Shown: piece after piece, positions 10,615 through 22,700 of the stretch
Position numbering within the stretch: position 1 is the stretch's first letter
Layout of the letters: each line of letters begins with the position of its first letter
From: Clytia hemisphaerica
Lineage: Eukaryota; Cnidaria; Hydrozoa; Leptothecata; Clytiidae
Length of the DNA: 64,000 bases
Reading direction: 5' to 3'
NCBI GenBank assembly: GCA_902728285.1
Contig: CACVBU010000366.1
Location: forward strand, 62,001 to 126,000
Translations under genes and position numbers: made by a program
Notes under the pieces: generated by a model
What the model saw: the letters and a program-made list of their open reading frames with translations, nothing else
Databases searched by the model: none
What the model was told of the DNA's origin: nothing

Positions 10615-13600
10615 ATGCAAAAACAGACTCTGCTGAATATTGCAAAAGGACCTCCACCCACTTCATCAACAACTGAATCAAACTTATCTTCTACCAACAA
10701 ATCAATAAACCAGATTCCTTCTGAAGATAACAACACTAAACCACAAGTTGTATCAGAAGTTGATAAGAATACAGTCTCCTCTAGCAAAGACGAGGTGAGT
10801 TATTTTTCTTTCTTTTCTCTTGTTGAGGTATCAAGGTTAGTCATCTTTTCATATGTTGATCAGTAGGTCAATTAGGTCATCTATCCTGTGAGTGCAATAT
10901 ATTTTTGCCAGACAAATCATTGTAAAGTTTTAATTGGCTGGTTCTAATTCGTGTCTTGTTTCATTTTCCTTTCATCATGGCTTGTATAAAGGCTCCTTTC
11001 ACAAGATCATCCTACAAAAAGAAATCAAAACAACAATCAAACAGTGATATTGATCTAGCACAACCAGCAATAATGGGTTCAGGTGGCAAACTTAAAGTTA
11101 AAGTGTTGAACGGACGAAAGCTACAAAACAAGGAAACCTTCCAAACAAGTGATCCCTACTGTATGTTGGAGATTGGTGAGAAGAGTGCCAAAACAAAACA
11201 TGTCTCAAGTAATTTGAACCCTGATTGGAATGAAGATTTTGAATTTGACGTCACCCCAAATAATGATTTTTTGACACTTTCGATTTGGGATAAGAATACC
11301 ATAAAGAAGGATGTCTTCATGGGCTATGCTTTCGTATCTGTTCATGATTGCAAAACAGGAGAAAACACACCAAAGGTATATTAATCTACAAGATTTTTTA
11401 TCAGAATTTTAAAAATATTGCTGTCAGCTATTGCAAGGTACAAAATTAAACTAGAGCTGTACGAAGACAGATCTATTGGTCTCAACATTTTGCGGTCGTT
11501 TAATTATCAAGAAAATGCTCTTCTTTAAGTAAATTGTCTTCTTTTAAAAATATTATAATTCAATATTGCATCTGTCTCTTACTCTTCTCTTTCAGAGTGC
11601 AGATATGCTTGGAGGATGTTCCGGTACCATAAATTTGATTGTCTCTCCACAATATGAAACATCAGCTTCACAAATTGAAAGACTCCAAAACCAACTCAAA
11701 CAACTAGAAGGACAAAATCAACAAAGCATGGCTGATAATGCTAAAGGTCAAGGTGAGATTGCACGTCTCAACTCAGAAGTCAACAGAATGGGTGCAGAAA
11801 ATGACCGCTTCTCTGCCAATAACCAAAAACTCGAGGAAGAAAACAAGAAATTTGAGGAAAACAATAACCGTTTAGAAGCATCTGTCAATAAATTAGAAGG
11901 AGAAAATAAGAAATTCGAAGAAAATAACAACCGACTTGAATCCTCTGTCAACAAGTTAGAAGGTGAAAATCAAAAGTTTGAAGAAAACAATAAGAAGCTT
12001 GAAGAAGAAAACAATAAATTCCAGGAAAACAATGCCAAATTAGAAGCTGAAGTGAACCGCCTTGGAACTGAAGTAAACCGAATGACCGAAGAGAATAACA
12101 AATTTGCTGAAAACAACAAGAAACTTGAAGAAAATGTCGGACGCCTGGAAGGAGAAGTAGACAAAATGGAGCAACTCAACAAAGAGTTTGAAGAAAACAA
12201 TAATCAATTGAAGGAAAATGTCAACAAACTTGAAGGAGAAGTCAACAAGATGACTGAAGAAAACAACAAATTCGCTGAAAACAACAAAGCTCTCGAAACA
12301 CAAGTTAATGGACTTAAGGTAAGGAGTTATATTTGAAATAAATAAGGTTGCTAATTTGCTAGAAATAGGTATTCTTGAAAATGGCCTAAAAATGTTAATA
12401 CTTTATATCTGAACCCGATGTAATTCATTTAGAATAATTTTAAAGACATCATATAATATGAGTGTGGCTTAGGCCCATGTGCAATGCAGAATTGTGCATG
12501 CCTCGGAACAGGCTCCATTTTCCAAATTACCTATTTAAAAAATTGCTCTGACATGACATATTATACAGTCAGGAACTATTGCAAATTAGGCTATGTTCGC
12601 CGATTCTGGCCTAACTTGGATACGATGGCTTAATTAAGCCAGAAATTGTAGCCTAATTAGGCTGGAAGGAACAAAATTCCAATTTTTGACTTGGATTTCA
12701 AAATCTGCGTCAATATTTAGCATAAAATGTCAAATTCTTATTCATTTGAATGAGTTCCAAATGTTTTTTGGGTAAAATTTGGGTGGACTGAGAAAATATT
12801 CACTTTTTAAATATTATGCTGTTTCAGCAAAATTATGTTTACATATATACAGCAGTACAGTCGAAATTATTTCAAGATTAATGTAAACAAACGCAATCCA
12901 AACTTTGCTTTAGAAACATGTCTTATCTATCTATTTTTTATCTTCATAATAAACTTGTTTTGTACACTTTTAGATTTTATGAACAAGCTCAGCTATAATA
13001 TATAGAAAAACGTAAAAAAGACCTTCCTCAATTTAAATATTTAATCAATCTATCAAGTGTAAATTTAATATCTTATAACATATCTTTAAGATCAGCAAAA
13101 CCAAAAAACTATACTTTTAAAGCCCACGATAACAACAATATATTATGATCTACTAAAGTATTTTTCATTTTTCAGACAAAAAATGGCGCGCTGCATGTAG
13201 AACTTAAATCGGCTTAATTTGGCTATCATGGCCAAATTAAGCTAAATTTTAATAAGATAATCACATCTTTTCACTCCGCTCTAAAAAGAGAAATGTTTTT
13301 CGCTTTAAATACTCTTCTTAGTACAAGTAACAAGTCCATGTAGTAAGATTGACGCGGATTTTACTTGTTCTCAAGATATTTAGGTTTGAATATTTCATAT
13401 ATCCAAATTAAGCCATTAATATCCTAACTAGGATATAAATTCTAGCCTAATTAGGCGAACATCCTAGTTTGGCCATAGCCTAATTTGCAATAGTTCCTGA
13501 CTGTTATATTTTGTTCTAAAATGATTGAGATTTCGTCACTTACAAGTTTCAAGAATTAAATTTCAAAAATAAATTTATCTGTATAATTTCTTGGAATTTT

Positions 13601-16031
13601 AGGATGAAGTTAACAAGATGAGTGAAGAGAACAACAAATTTTCCGCAAACAACGAAAAATTGAGCCAAGAAGTTTCCAAAATGGGAGAGGAAAACAACAA
13701 ACTGGCTGAAAATAATCAAAATTTGGCAGATGAGATCAATCGATTGAAAGCTGAAATTGACAGAATGGCAGCAGAAAATGCCAAATTTGCTGAAAACAAT
13801 GAAAATCTTAAGAAAGAGGTAATTAGGTTAAAGTCTGATGATTTTTGAACCATTAGAAAAGATCTTATTTTTCAATTTTGAAAAATCTTTTTTATTCATT
13901 CTTCTTGGAAATTTTCCAATAATGTAAAAGATTAAATGATAAATAGCATTAATACATGCTGAGAAATTGGTCGAAAAAGTAAAGTGCCTATTCATGATAT
14001 GCACCATTGCATTGTCTTCCACGGACCCAGATTCACATAGAAGTTTTTCATGGGACATCCTGTAGTAAGTCTTTCTTGAAATTCACGTTGCAGGTTGACC
14101 GAATCACTGGTGAAAATGAGAAATTTGCAGAAAACAACAAGGTCTTGCAAGAACAGAACACCATATTCATTGAGAATAACAAACAACTTACGAATACTGT
14201 CACCGAACTCAAAGAACAAGCTGACAAATTCAGAGAAATCTATCAAAAATTGTTAGCAGAAAATGAGAAGTTGGCAAGAATCAGAGATGGTCTACAAGAA
14301 CAACTTGACGTAAGATATTTAGAATTTCTTTATAAGGTAAGAGAGTCAAAGGATCCTAGATAAGAACTTCATAGACTCTTAAGATTTCGATCTAGATATT
14401 TTAAATGAAAATGCCTGAAATAATTTGGAATTGAAGATTCTATTGTATTGGTGGAAGACCCGATTCATTCATTTATATGAATCTTAGATATTACATCTTT
14501 TCCTCTTTAGATTTAAAAAGAAGTGTTTCTCAAACTTTGTACTTTTCTTAATCATTTCCAGGGTTTCGCGAAATTACAAGAGATGATTTTCAAACAATTG
14601 AATGAAAAAATGCGAGCTATGGATCGTTCATTGTTGGAAAAAGTTGCTGCTGATATTGAAATGCTGGATCAAGATCAAGGTGAGAAAAAACGCTATTTCT
14701 TTTGAGAAGCTTAGTTACACTAATATAAAAAGAGTTTTCGAGGATTTTTTTGCATTTTGCATACTACCACCTGGTGTTTTGACAGAGTGACTATCCTACT
14801 CTTAACATTTCAGAAAATTTGTCTCTTCGGAACCATTTTCTCTCAAAAGTAGCAATAATGAGTAGTCTGAATAAAAGACCTTTTTGGTATTGGACTTTTC
14901 CAGAAAAAAACCGTACACCCCCTGTTGAGGAGCTCCAACCTTTTGTGAACTACCCCCTTGGAATTCCAGGCAATTTTAGGATCATACCCCCTCTGGAATT
15001 CCGAATTTTTACAGATTTTCATTCATTACCCGCCCCATAGAATTCCACTTATTTTTGACGGATTTTTGTCTACTGCTATGGAATTCCACTGCATTTCAAA
15101 CCATACCCCCTTGGAATGGAAATGGACTCCTCAACAGGGGGTGCACGGTTTTTTCTGGAAAAGCCCATTTTAGTACTCTATGATACTAAAAGGATTTTCA
15201 AGTTTTTCGTGGGTTTATATGATGTTAGATTTCAGTTCCGACCCTCCCCTCCCCCGTTGATTAAAACATAAAATAAAAAACATTTTTTTCTCAGTCTATA
15301 TACCACCTTATCTGTTAACTTGTGGTTTTAAATCTGACTCCGTGATACTTTTATATTGCGGCTGTATTAAAATAATTCAATTGTATATCTTAAAGTTTTA
15401 TCAGTGTGCAGGGGTGTTTTAAGGGTCTTGAATTATAATTTGTAATTTAAGTTTAGTAATATCTGTGCTGATATGCCAGGAACCTCTGGGGTTAAGGGTT
15501 TTATTGTCTCATTAGAGAATTTGTGTCTGTTCTCCTGATTTTAACAATTTGTTATCTTTTGTATCCTTCGATAAAACAAGAATTAACTTTCACTTTTATA
15601 TCCAGGGCCAGGAGCACCTAAAATTATCTAATTTTGAAAATTTGCACAACTTATTTTGAGTGAATAATCTAAGGTTTTATTTTTTCCTTGAGTCATTTTT
15701 TTTGTGTTTGTAATTTTTTGCAAGATCTAAAATGGAGCGTCTGGCTATCAACTGAAATTGAATGCGGTTTGCAACATCGATAGCACATATAATATAACAT
15801 ATTTAATCTTTTTTTTTATTTTCAGGTCTTTCTCAAGACGAATGGGGCAAATTCATGAAACGCGTTCCGACTCATCTCAAAGAGAAGTTTGAAGGCATTA
15901 AGGATGACTTTACCTCATTCGACGAAAATAAAGACAATGTGATTGATTCAGATGAATTCGGTAAAATGTTGGATGAGGTCATGAAGGAGACAGAGCCATC
16001 AGCATCCAGCTCTGGTGATGAGCAACGTTAG
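10615..16031 (+). CDS. Gene A: C2 domain, Asn-rich coiled coil, EF-hand protein (680 aa)
   Basis: Seven coding exons with GT-AG borders and consistent phases: 10615-10794, 10992-11375, 11596-12318, 13603-13818, 14094-14309, 14562-14679, 15826-16031 (TAG). The predicted protein has a Ser/Thr-rich N terminus (1-60), one C2 domain at about 92-190, a long heptad coiled coil (about 200-560), a short helical part, and one EF hand near the C terminus. C2 landmarks are TSDPYCMLEIG, NLNPDWNEDFEF and SIWDKNTIKKDVFMG; the EF-hand loop is DENKDNVIDSDE. The C2 loops keep several but not all calcium-ligand Asp residues; the first ligand position looks replaced (LQNKETF). There is no signal peptide or membrane segment. 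Calcium- or lipid-dependent scaffolding is a plausible inference. Gene B, downstream on the same strand, is its paralog with matching exon sizes. I do not recognise a named family. Confidence 0.85.
12566..13503. mobile_element. 938-bp non-autonomous DNA transposon in gene A intron 3
   Basis: 30-bp inverted ends: CAGTCAGGAACTATTGCAAA at the left (12566) and its complement at the right (13474-13503). They are flanked by the 5-bp direct repeat TTATA (12561-12565 and 13504-13508). The interior has TTAGGCTA/TAGCCTAATT words near the ends and no open frame. The superfamily is not clear from the ends. Confidence 0.85.
14890..15170. mobile_element. MITE in gene A intron 6
   Basis: Inverted ends share CTTTTCCAGAAAAAA, CCGTACACCCCCTGTTGAGG (left) and the complements at 15124-15165. 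The interior repeats the word TGGAATTCC about five times. Non-coding. Confidence 0.8.
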
Positions 16032-16283
16032 ATTCTGGAAATCGAAACTATTCGTATTGACCATCTACTTGACAAGTGACTTTTCCAGAAGGTAGACGAT
16101 TTAAAAGACTTTGTTTTTAGAATATGGTTTTGATATACTCAAATGAACTTCAGAACGTTGGATTGAGTTAAATATTCAACTATCAAAAGATGAAGTCTGT
16201 CATGTCAACGACGAAATGACTACTAATTGGATTTTGTTTAAATTCTGTTGAGACATGACAATTTTTAATGTGTTTTAAGGTTC

Positions 16284-16300
16284 AATAAATCTCCAATAAA
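16284..16300 (+). terminator. Gene A polyadenylation signals
   Basis: Two AATAAA hexamers (16284-16289 and 16295-16300) lie about 255 bases after the gene A stop codon, a typical distance for a 3' UTR end. Confidence 0.7.
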
Positions 16301-16836
16301 AAAATGATATTTTTATTTTATTTTGAAAACTATGAAAGAGCTTTTCTATTACAGTATGAATAATATTTTGTCCGAAGCCTTCTGTTAAATATAAATTTCT
16401 TTGTTAATATTTTTCGTATCAAAGTTATCGTCGTGGTGATTTTAAAATTCTGATTCGGCACCTAAATTATATACTCTAATCATTATGGACCTAATTTGGG
16501 GTTGGGGAATTGGGATGAGTCTTGTATGTATTTAACTGTCATATTATTTTCATAATCTTAAATTATTTTTGTACTACAATTCTTATATTTTTGCTAAATA
16601 TTTCTTACAATTTCTATATTTCTGTTTTATCCATATACATTCAAATTTTGATAAAAAATTTAAAATGATCTTCTTTTTTATAAGTGGTAACTTTTTTGTA
16701 TATTTCATAACTACCTTTTTGTTGATAATACGTTTTTCTTTACTTTTAAAATATTTTTCCATAAAATTTTAAATGATTGAAATTTCTCTAAATATATGCC
16801 ATGTTCCCTTGAGTTGAAATTGACAAAAAGTTACCT

Positions 16837-17004
16837 TATTCATGATATGCACCACTGGCACCACTGCAATGACTTCACGAAATTATGCAGCTTTTCTGTT
16901 TTTGTTCCACCCAATACGTCACTTTTTCTATTGTTTAAGTGATGTATTGGGTGGAAATATTTAAAAGTTCTCAGAAGACTCTCCAGTGGTGCATATCATG
17001 AATA
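16837..17004. mobile_element. 168-bp palindromic MITE
   Basis: Ends TATTCATGATATGCACCACT and its complement (16983-17004). An inner stem pairs CCACCCAATACGTCACTT with AAGTGATGTATTGGGTGG. A single diverged end of the same family (TATTCATGATATGCACCATT) lies in gene A intron 4 near 13990. Confidence 0.8.
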
Positions 17005-18503
17005 TGTATTAAAGAAATTACCTCTTAGTCAATCACAAAGTCTACCAGCAAATCTTGATAAAAAATCTCAGTTATGTATTCCCATCAGTGCACCTCGAAA
17101 ACTTCTGTGTAGAGAAAAGTGATCGAACTTTAGACTTCTATGAAACCCAACACTATTTGTAGGACTTTCGATTGATACTGCAGAGATGTCTTTGATGAAG
17201 AGATTTCTTTTACTTAGTCAAATCAAATACGACAAACTTCACCTCACTTTTAATGCCTACTTAATCTTTGCAGCTTGCACGAAAAACCTCAAAACTTGCA
17301 AGACAAAACTACTTATATAGCAGGACACAAAATACAAACAATAACTCTTTATGTAATAAGCTGTTTTCTAGAGTGACAAAAATGATACAAACCTCTTTTT
17401 TTGCAGTTAAAGACATTTTACTAAAGTAGTATATAAGGAATCAACACAAAGTTGAAAAGAAAGGTCGACAGAATACTTGTAAATTAATAACATAGTCTTG
17501 TAATAATAAGTTTTGATGCTTTTCGATTATTGAAATGTCTGTTCAAAAACGACTCAAAATAAGTGGTTCTATTTTATTAGCTCAGTCGTAAGGTATTAGA
17601 ATGTTTTAATATACGTTTCTTAGGTTACAAATATGAAGCATTTTGTGTTTAAACAGCGCTTATTAAAAGGTTTTCCTCTTTCCTCTTTTAAAGAGCGAAA
17701 TACCTGAATTATTGCATTTTTTATTGGGTATGTGGGGTGATATTTTGTAGTTGAGTTCAGAGAGAAATATTTTTGATGTTATTGACAAGGGTATTTGCTA
17801 TGGGGAGGTGTAGTTTTACATGTTATAAAGAAAACTTGCTGACAGCATTTTTTGTTGTAATATGACGAAATATAATATCTCCCATTTGTTGAATCGTCTC
17901 ATACGAGTTTACAGTAAAAAAAAATTTTCTTGTTAGAAGGTAATGACGTTGTGTGAAATGCTGTTGTTTTGCTATGATTTTGACACAAGAAATGGGTTTA
18001 AATGTTTGTTTAGATTTACTTTAGGACCATAACGTTTCCTTCTGATAATTTTTGTGCTTTTGGTAAAACGAATATTAAAAAAAAAAGTTCATTTCGTTTC
18101 ATTTGATTGATAGAAAAGAGGATAATTGAGATTCAAAAAGTGGGTGTGGCAAAAAAGGTCATATTCAGACAGTCAGAATATTGATATTGCATATCTTTAC
18201 ATTCCTATCAACATAAAAATGATACAAGATTTTTCGGTTATTTATCTGGGATAAACTCTTAATAAAGCACCTTTTTCACACCATTTTAAGTTTTTTTATT
18301 TGAAGCTGTTACGTTTTATGAAACTGGCATTGAAGTGTGAAATCGAAAATTGTAATGAATTTGAAGATTTGATAAAAAAATAAGAAGTTTTGTATTTTGT
18401 TGTTGAAAATCAATGGAAAGGGTGTATGCAAGAAGTGTACAAAACATGTTTAGAAACAGTCCCCCGGGGAAATAGTCTTCCGATCCATTCGTTGTCTTTA
18501 TTA

Positions 18504-18713
18504 CACCCCTGTCTCACAGCCCTGGTGGAACTTTTTCCTCAGTGGGGATATTTTTCCTCAGTGGGGATAAAAATTCCTATTGAAATCTCAATGGGGATAG
18601 AAATTTATTGTTCCAAGGTTAAAAAATCCAGTGGGGATGGTTTTTGAGTGCAATTTTTAAACATTGGATCTCAAATGGGGATGAAATCTAAGCGGGTCTG
18701 TGACACATGGGTG
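18504..18713. mobile_element. hAT-like MITE (CACCCCTG family)
   Basis: Starts CACCCCTGTCTCACAG and ends CTGTGACACATGGGTG, with the flanking 8-mers CTTTATTA and TTTTATTA (7 of 8 match). An 8-bp duplication plus CACCCCTG-type ends fits hAT. The interior repeats CAGTGGGGAT words. Confidence 0.8.
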
Positions 18714-18879
18714 TTTTATTATTTTCGAAGTATCACGATAAGGACTACTCGGCTTGTTTATAACGCTGTTAGAACGACCATTTAGCGTACATATCAAACG
18801 TACAACGCTAGTAGGGTTAGAGATTTATGTCACATTGCTTATCAGCTAGAAACCACAAAAGATTGATAACTGGACCTTA

Positions 18880-19240
18880 TTTGAATTTCCTGCATCTAAA
18901 ACATGGTACAATCATGGTCAAAATCTATCGAAAATTATTTCCTCGGTTTTCGAAATTTGGAGTTCGGGCGAGAAAGTCGCTTTTGGGCTAATTTATAAAT
19001 TTATTCGAGTAATTCAATTCGGGAGGGGTTTATTGACTTTCAGGCTATATTCTGAGCCCTATTGGACCATTTTTGAACTTTTTTTCCTTAGATCTTAAGT
19101 CTAGCGTTAAAACTCAGAATTTAAACTCTACCCTTCCGACCTAATTTAGAGCGCTTCCAAATCGTTTGTGGTTATAAGATTTCGTAGCGGATTTCCCTTT
19201 ATATTTCTCAAATATTACGACCATGATTGTAGATCAAGGT
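18880..19240 (+). repeat. Dispersed repeat family R1, copy 2
   Basis: Same order of blocks as 2440-2790, including TTAAGTCTAGCGTTAAAACT and AGGCTATATTCTGAGCCCTA. It extends slightly further upstream. No coding potential. Confidence 0.7.
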
Positions 19241-19732
19241 TAATTATTTGGCAAATTTTAACTTCGAAAGAGATACTGTATTTATAAGCATTGCACTCAT
19301 AATCATAGCTAGGCTCAGATATGGCAAAATATAGTATATGCTAAGCATTGAGCCTGCATTTCCCGATCTAGGCTGTTTTTGGCTGAGACTTTACGGATTT
19401 TCGGAATTTCCCTTAATTTTTGCTTATCATAAGTATCCTTCAAGCGTCTTTTAGCCATCTCTCAATCTAAGCATCTCCGAGCCAGTTTTTGGATTTTTGT
19501 AATGCTTATAAAAAACATGTATGTAGGAACGGTGATGAAAATGTGTAATTTCACCTAAACTTTCTAAGATTTACTTTTCTCAGCTTATCTATGAAAAAAG
19601 TTATATTCGTCCACTAAAATGATTCGTCGGTTTTCGCACTTTATGCCAACAAATTTTCTACCCCTAAGTGTTTCTTGCTTCTAACCGCCTTTTTTAGAGC
19701 TTCCAAAATAAAACGAGTTATGTTGTCTTACA

Positions 19733-22700
19733 ATGCCAGCGCCAACATTGCTTAGTTTAGTAAAAGGACCTCCACAACAACAACGAGCAACAGAAGATAC
19801 AACAATCCAGCAACAAGATACAACAGACAACAGACAAACATTAGCTGCAGCACCAGAACAAATAGCTCCTCACACTGAACAAGCAGTTGCATCTACAGTA
19901 AGTTTTTCTTAGTCACTCTTTGAACCAACAAGCACACCCCTGTCTCAGTAACTGCCGAAGGGATTTCATTTTCTTCAAAAATCCAGTTGAGATTATAAAG
20001 ACAACGTCTTTTCAAGTACCTTATCGGCTAAAACTTAGTCGGCCCTAATTGACTAAATTTTGGCTTGATGACTAAAATTAGTGCCGACTAAAATTAAGGC
20101 CGACTCAAAATTTGGGCCAAATTAAAAGTTTATAAATAAACTTTCCTTATTTTCCAGTATTTTAAGCTTTCTCCTATTTTCCATCTGCTTGTAAATTTAG
20201 AAATGGCCCAAATTTTTAGTCGGTCTTAATTATTAGTCGGCACTTAGTGACTAAATTTTGACAAGGTGACTAAAATTAGGGCCGACTAATAATTGAGGCC
20301 GACTAACTTTTGGCCGATAAGGTATAGCGATGACCCGGGGGGGGGTACTTAGGCAAATGGAGCGTACGGTATGTGCCGCCCTTAAGGGTATCTTTTTTGG
20401 ACTTCCAAAGTCCCGCTAAGGGTCGGAAAAATCAGAAAATCAAAGTTCAGTCCCACTAAGGGTCGGAAAAATAGGAAAATTTCAACTTTTTACCCCCTGA
20501 ACGATCGAAATTTGGTCAAAATTGGTCAAATTTGTCCCGCTAAGGGTCGCAAAATTCGCAAAATTTTCCTTTATTTTCTCCTTTTTAGTCCCGGTAAGGG
20601 TCCAAAGTTCGAAAGTCGGGCGGCACCCCCCCCCGTCAGCTCGGAACCCTATACCCCCCCCCCCCGGCGACGATGAAAGCTCGATGTAGTTTTCTAACAG
20701 GATTTGTAGCACTAAGGGTTGAGGATTTGGGCCTACCCTGTCTCTTCACTTCTAACTTTCACCACCAGTGCTATAGCCCCAAAGCTTACCAAAGAATTCT
20801 ACCGAAACTGGAGTCAGGAATCATACCCCGAATTCAACAGAGATGGAGTTTTTATAAGATACTTTATAATAATCGGTCATTTGAAGTAATAAAAATGACG
20901 CGTTCTTTTGAAACAGTAACAAAATTGGTTTATTACTGGTTAACGACCGACCAAATAAAAAAGAGCTTGTAAAAACTCCATCTCGTTTCCCGAATTTAAT
21001 AGAACCAAAGACTTAAAGTTTTGATATGCTTTTGCGATCGCAAAGATGTTCACTCAGAAGAGAATTTAGCACTTGACAAAGGAAACCGCAATCATGTTTT
21101 ATTACAAAATCACCAAAATCAATCAAAAAGTGCATCATGCCACTAATTATGCACATCTCGCCCATTAAAATGAATCCCTTGACAACAAAAACAATTCCAA
21201 AAGCCTTGCATATGAAACGAAAATATCAACAGATAATTCAGTGACTGTTTTAAGAGATCGTACAAGAAAACTATAAACGTAAGTGGGCGAAGTGAATTGT
21301 GTATGAAAATCAATATTGAAAGTTTGACGCAGATTTTGTGGTGATTTGTGGTAGTTTTAAACTGGAAAACCGTGAAAAAGACGTTTTGACTTTTTGAGTT
21401 GAGTTATATATCACGTTGTTAAGATGGAAGTGGCTCTCGTTGGATGTCTTTATAAAGGGTTAGGTCGTTCTGGTGGTAAGAAACAACACACAATTTCACC
21501 AACAAAAACAATGGCACACGAGGATGAAATTTTAACAGAGGAAATTATAAGTGTTGAACATTCAAATGATTCTTTTAACAGAGGATCACCTGTGAAATTG
21601 AATAAGAGACAAATTGTTGAAGAAGATTTAGTTGAGACTTTGGATGATAATGTTTTGAATTGCGAATGTCCGCCTGTTCCTGATTGGAGCCCAGATGGGG
21701 AGAAAGTATGGTGATTGTTTCATTTCAGATGTCAGATGAAAGATTGAGAAATATTAGGAAATTTAAGGAAAATAACTTTCACTTTCGAATCGAGTGATTG
21801 TTTTCTTTCTGTCCAACAAGGGTGACACATTTTAAGCCATGAGACCAGCTACTCCCATTCCGTAACTTCATGTAATGCCGACATACCTTGTCTAATTCCG
21901 TCATAGCAACTATCTGGTCTTGAAAATGTTTATAGATAAACCTTCTGAATTTAAGCTGTTTAAAATACCACTCTAATTACTTGTAACTACTTTACAGACC
22001 AGATAGTTGCTATGGCGGAGTTAGACAAGGCATGTCGACATTACACGAAGCTACAGTACGTGTCAGAGTCAGAACAGTGTTTAAATTTTAAACCAACAAC
22101 TAGTCGCAGCTAGTTTCTCGGCGAAATTGCTTCAAAAGTTCCATCAGACATGTCCATTTCCAGTAAAATCAAAAAGCGTTAGGTTTGCTCTAGATAGGGT
22201 CTGGATTGAATTTTATACGCTTTTTAATTCCAATCTTGTTACATCTCTTTCAGCCTCAGTCCACATACAACAATAACTCACCACCTCCAAAAGACATCAC
22301 AAAGACTTCAAAAATGGGCGGCGGAAAATTAAACGTCAAAATTGTTAATGGAAGGGGACTTCAGAATAAAGATACGTTTAGCAAGAGCGATCCTTACTGT
22401 ATGGTCGAATTAGGTAAGATATTAGGTTATACATCTAACAGATAGCGCTATTTCTTGAATCAAACGTCATATGAATGTTTTGTACCACATATGATAGTCT
22501 AAATTGCAGATATGTACTTCCAAAATATAAAAACTCTTCAGAGGATGAGTAAAAACCTACACACATGGTGTTGTATTTTAATTGCTTGAATCAAAGACCC
22601 AGCGTCAAATTATTTTATCGGAGTATTATCGCGTCAAGGGTTAAAGTGGACACCTAGATGAGCTAAAATCTTAAGCTAATTTGGGGATTGGACTAGTTAT

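Larger units (their letters stand above)
16310..19696. other. Spacer between gene A and gene B
   Basis: No coding region recognised. It contains a 168-bp MITE, a hAT-like MITE and the second copy of dispersed repeat R1 (each listed). The rest is AT-rich. The candidate acceptor CCTTTTTTAG (ending 19697) at its end precedes the gene B start. Confidence 0.6.

Noticed and set aside
11748..12303. Antisense open frames opposite the coiled-coil exon of gene A (and the same at 23514-24099 in gene B)
   Set aside because: The repeated GAA/AAC codons on the coding strand leave the other strand without stops. The Phe/Ser-rich products are shadows.
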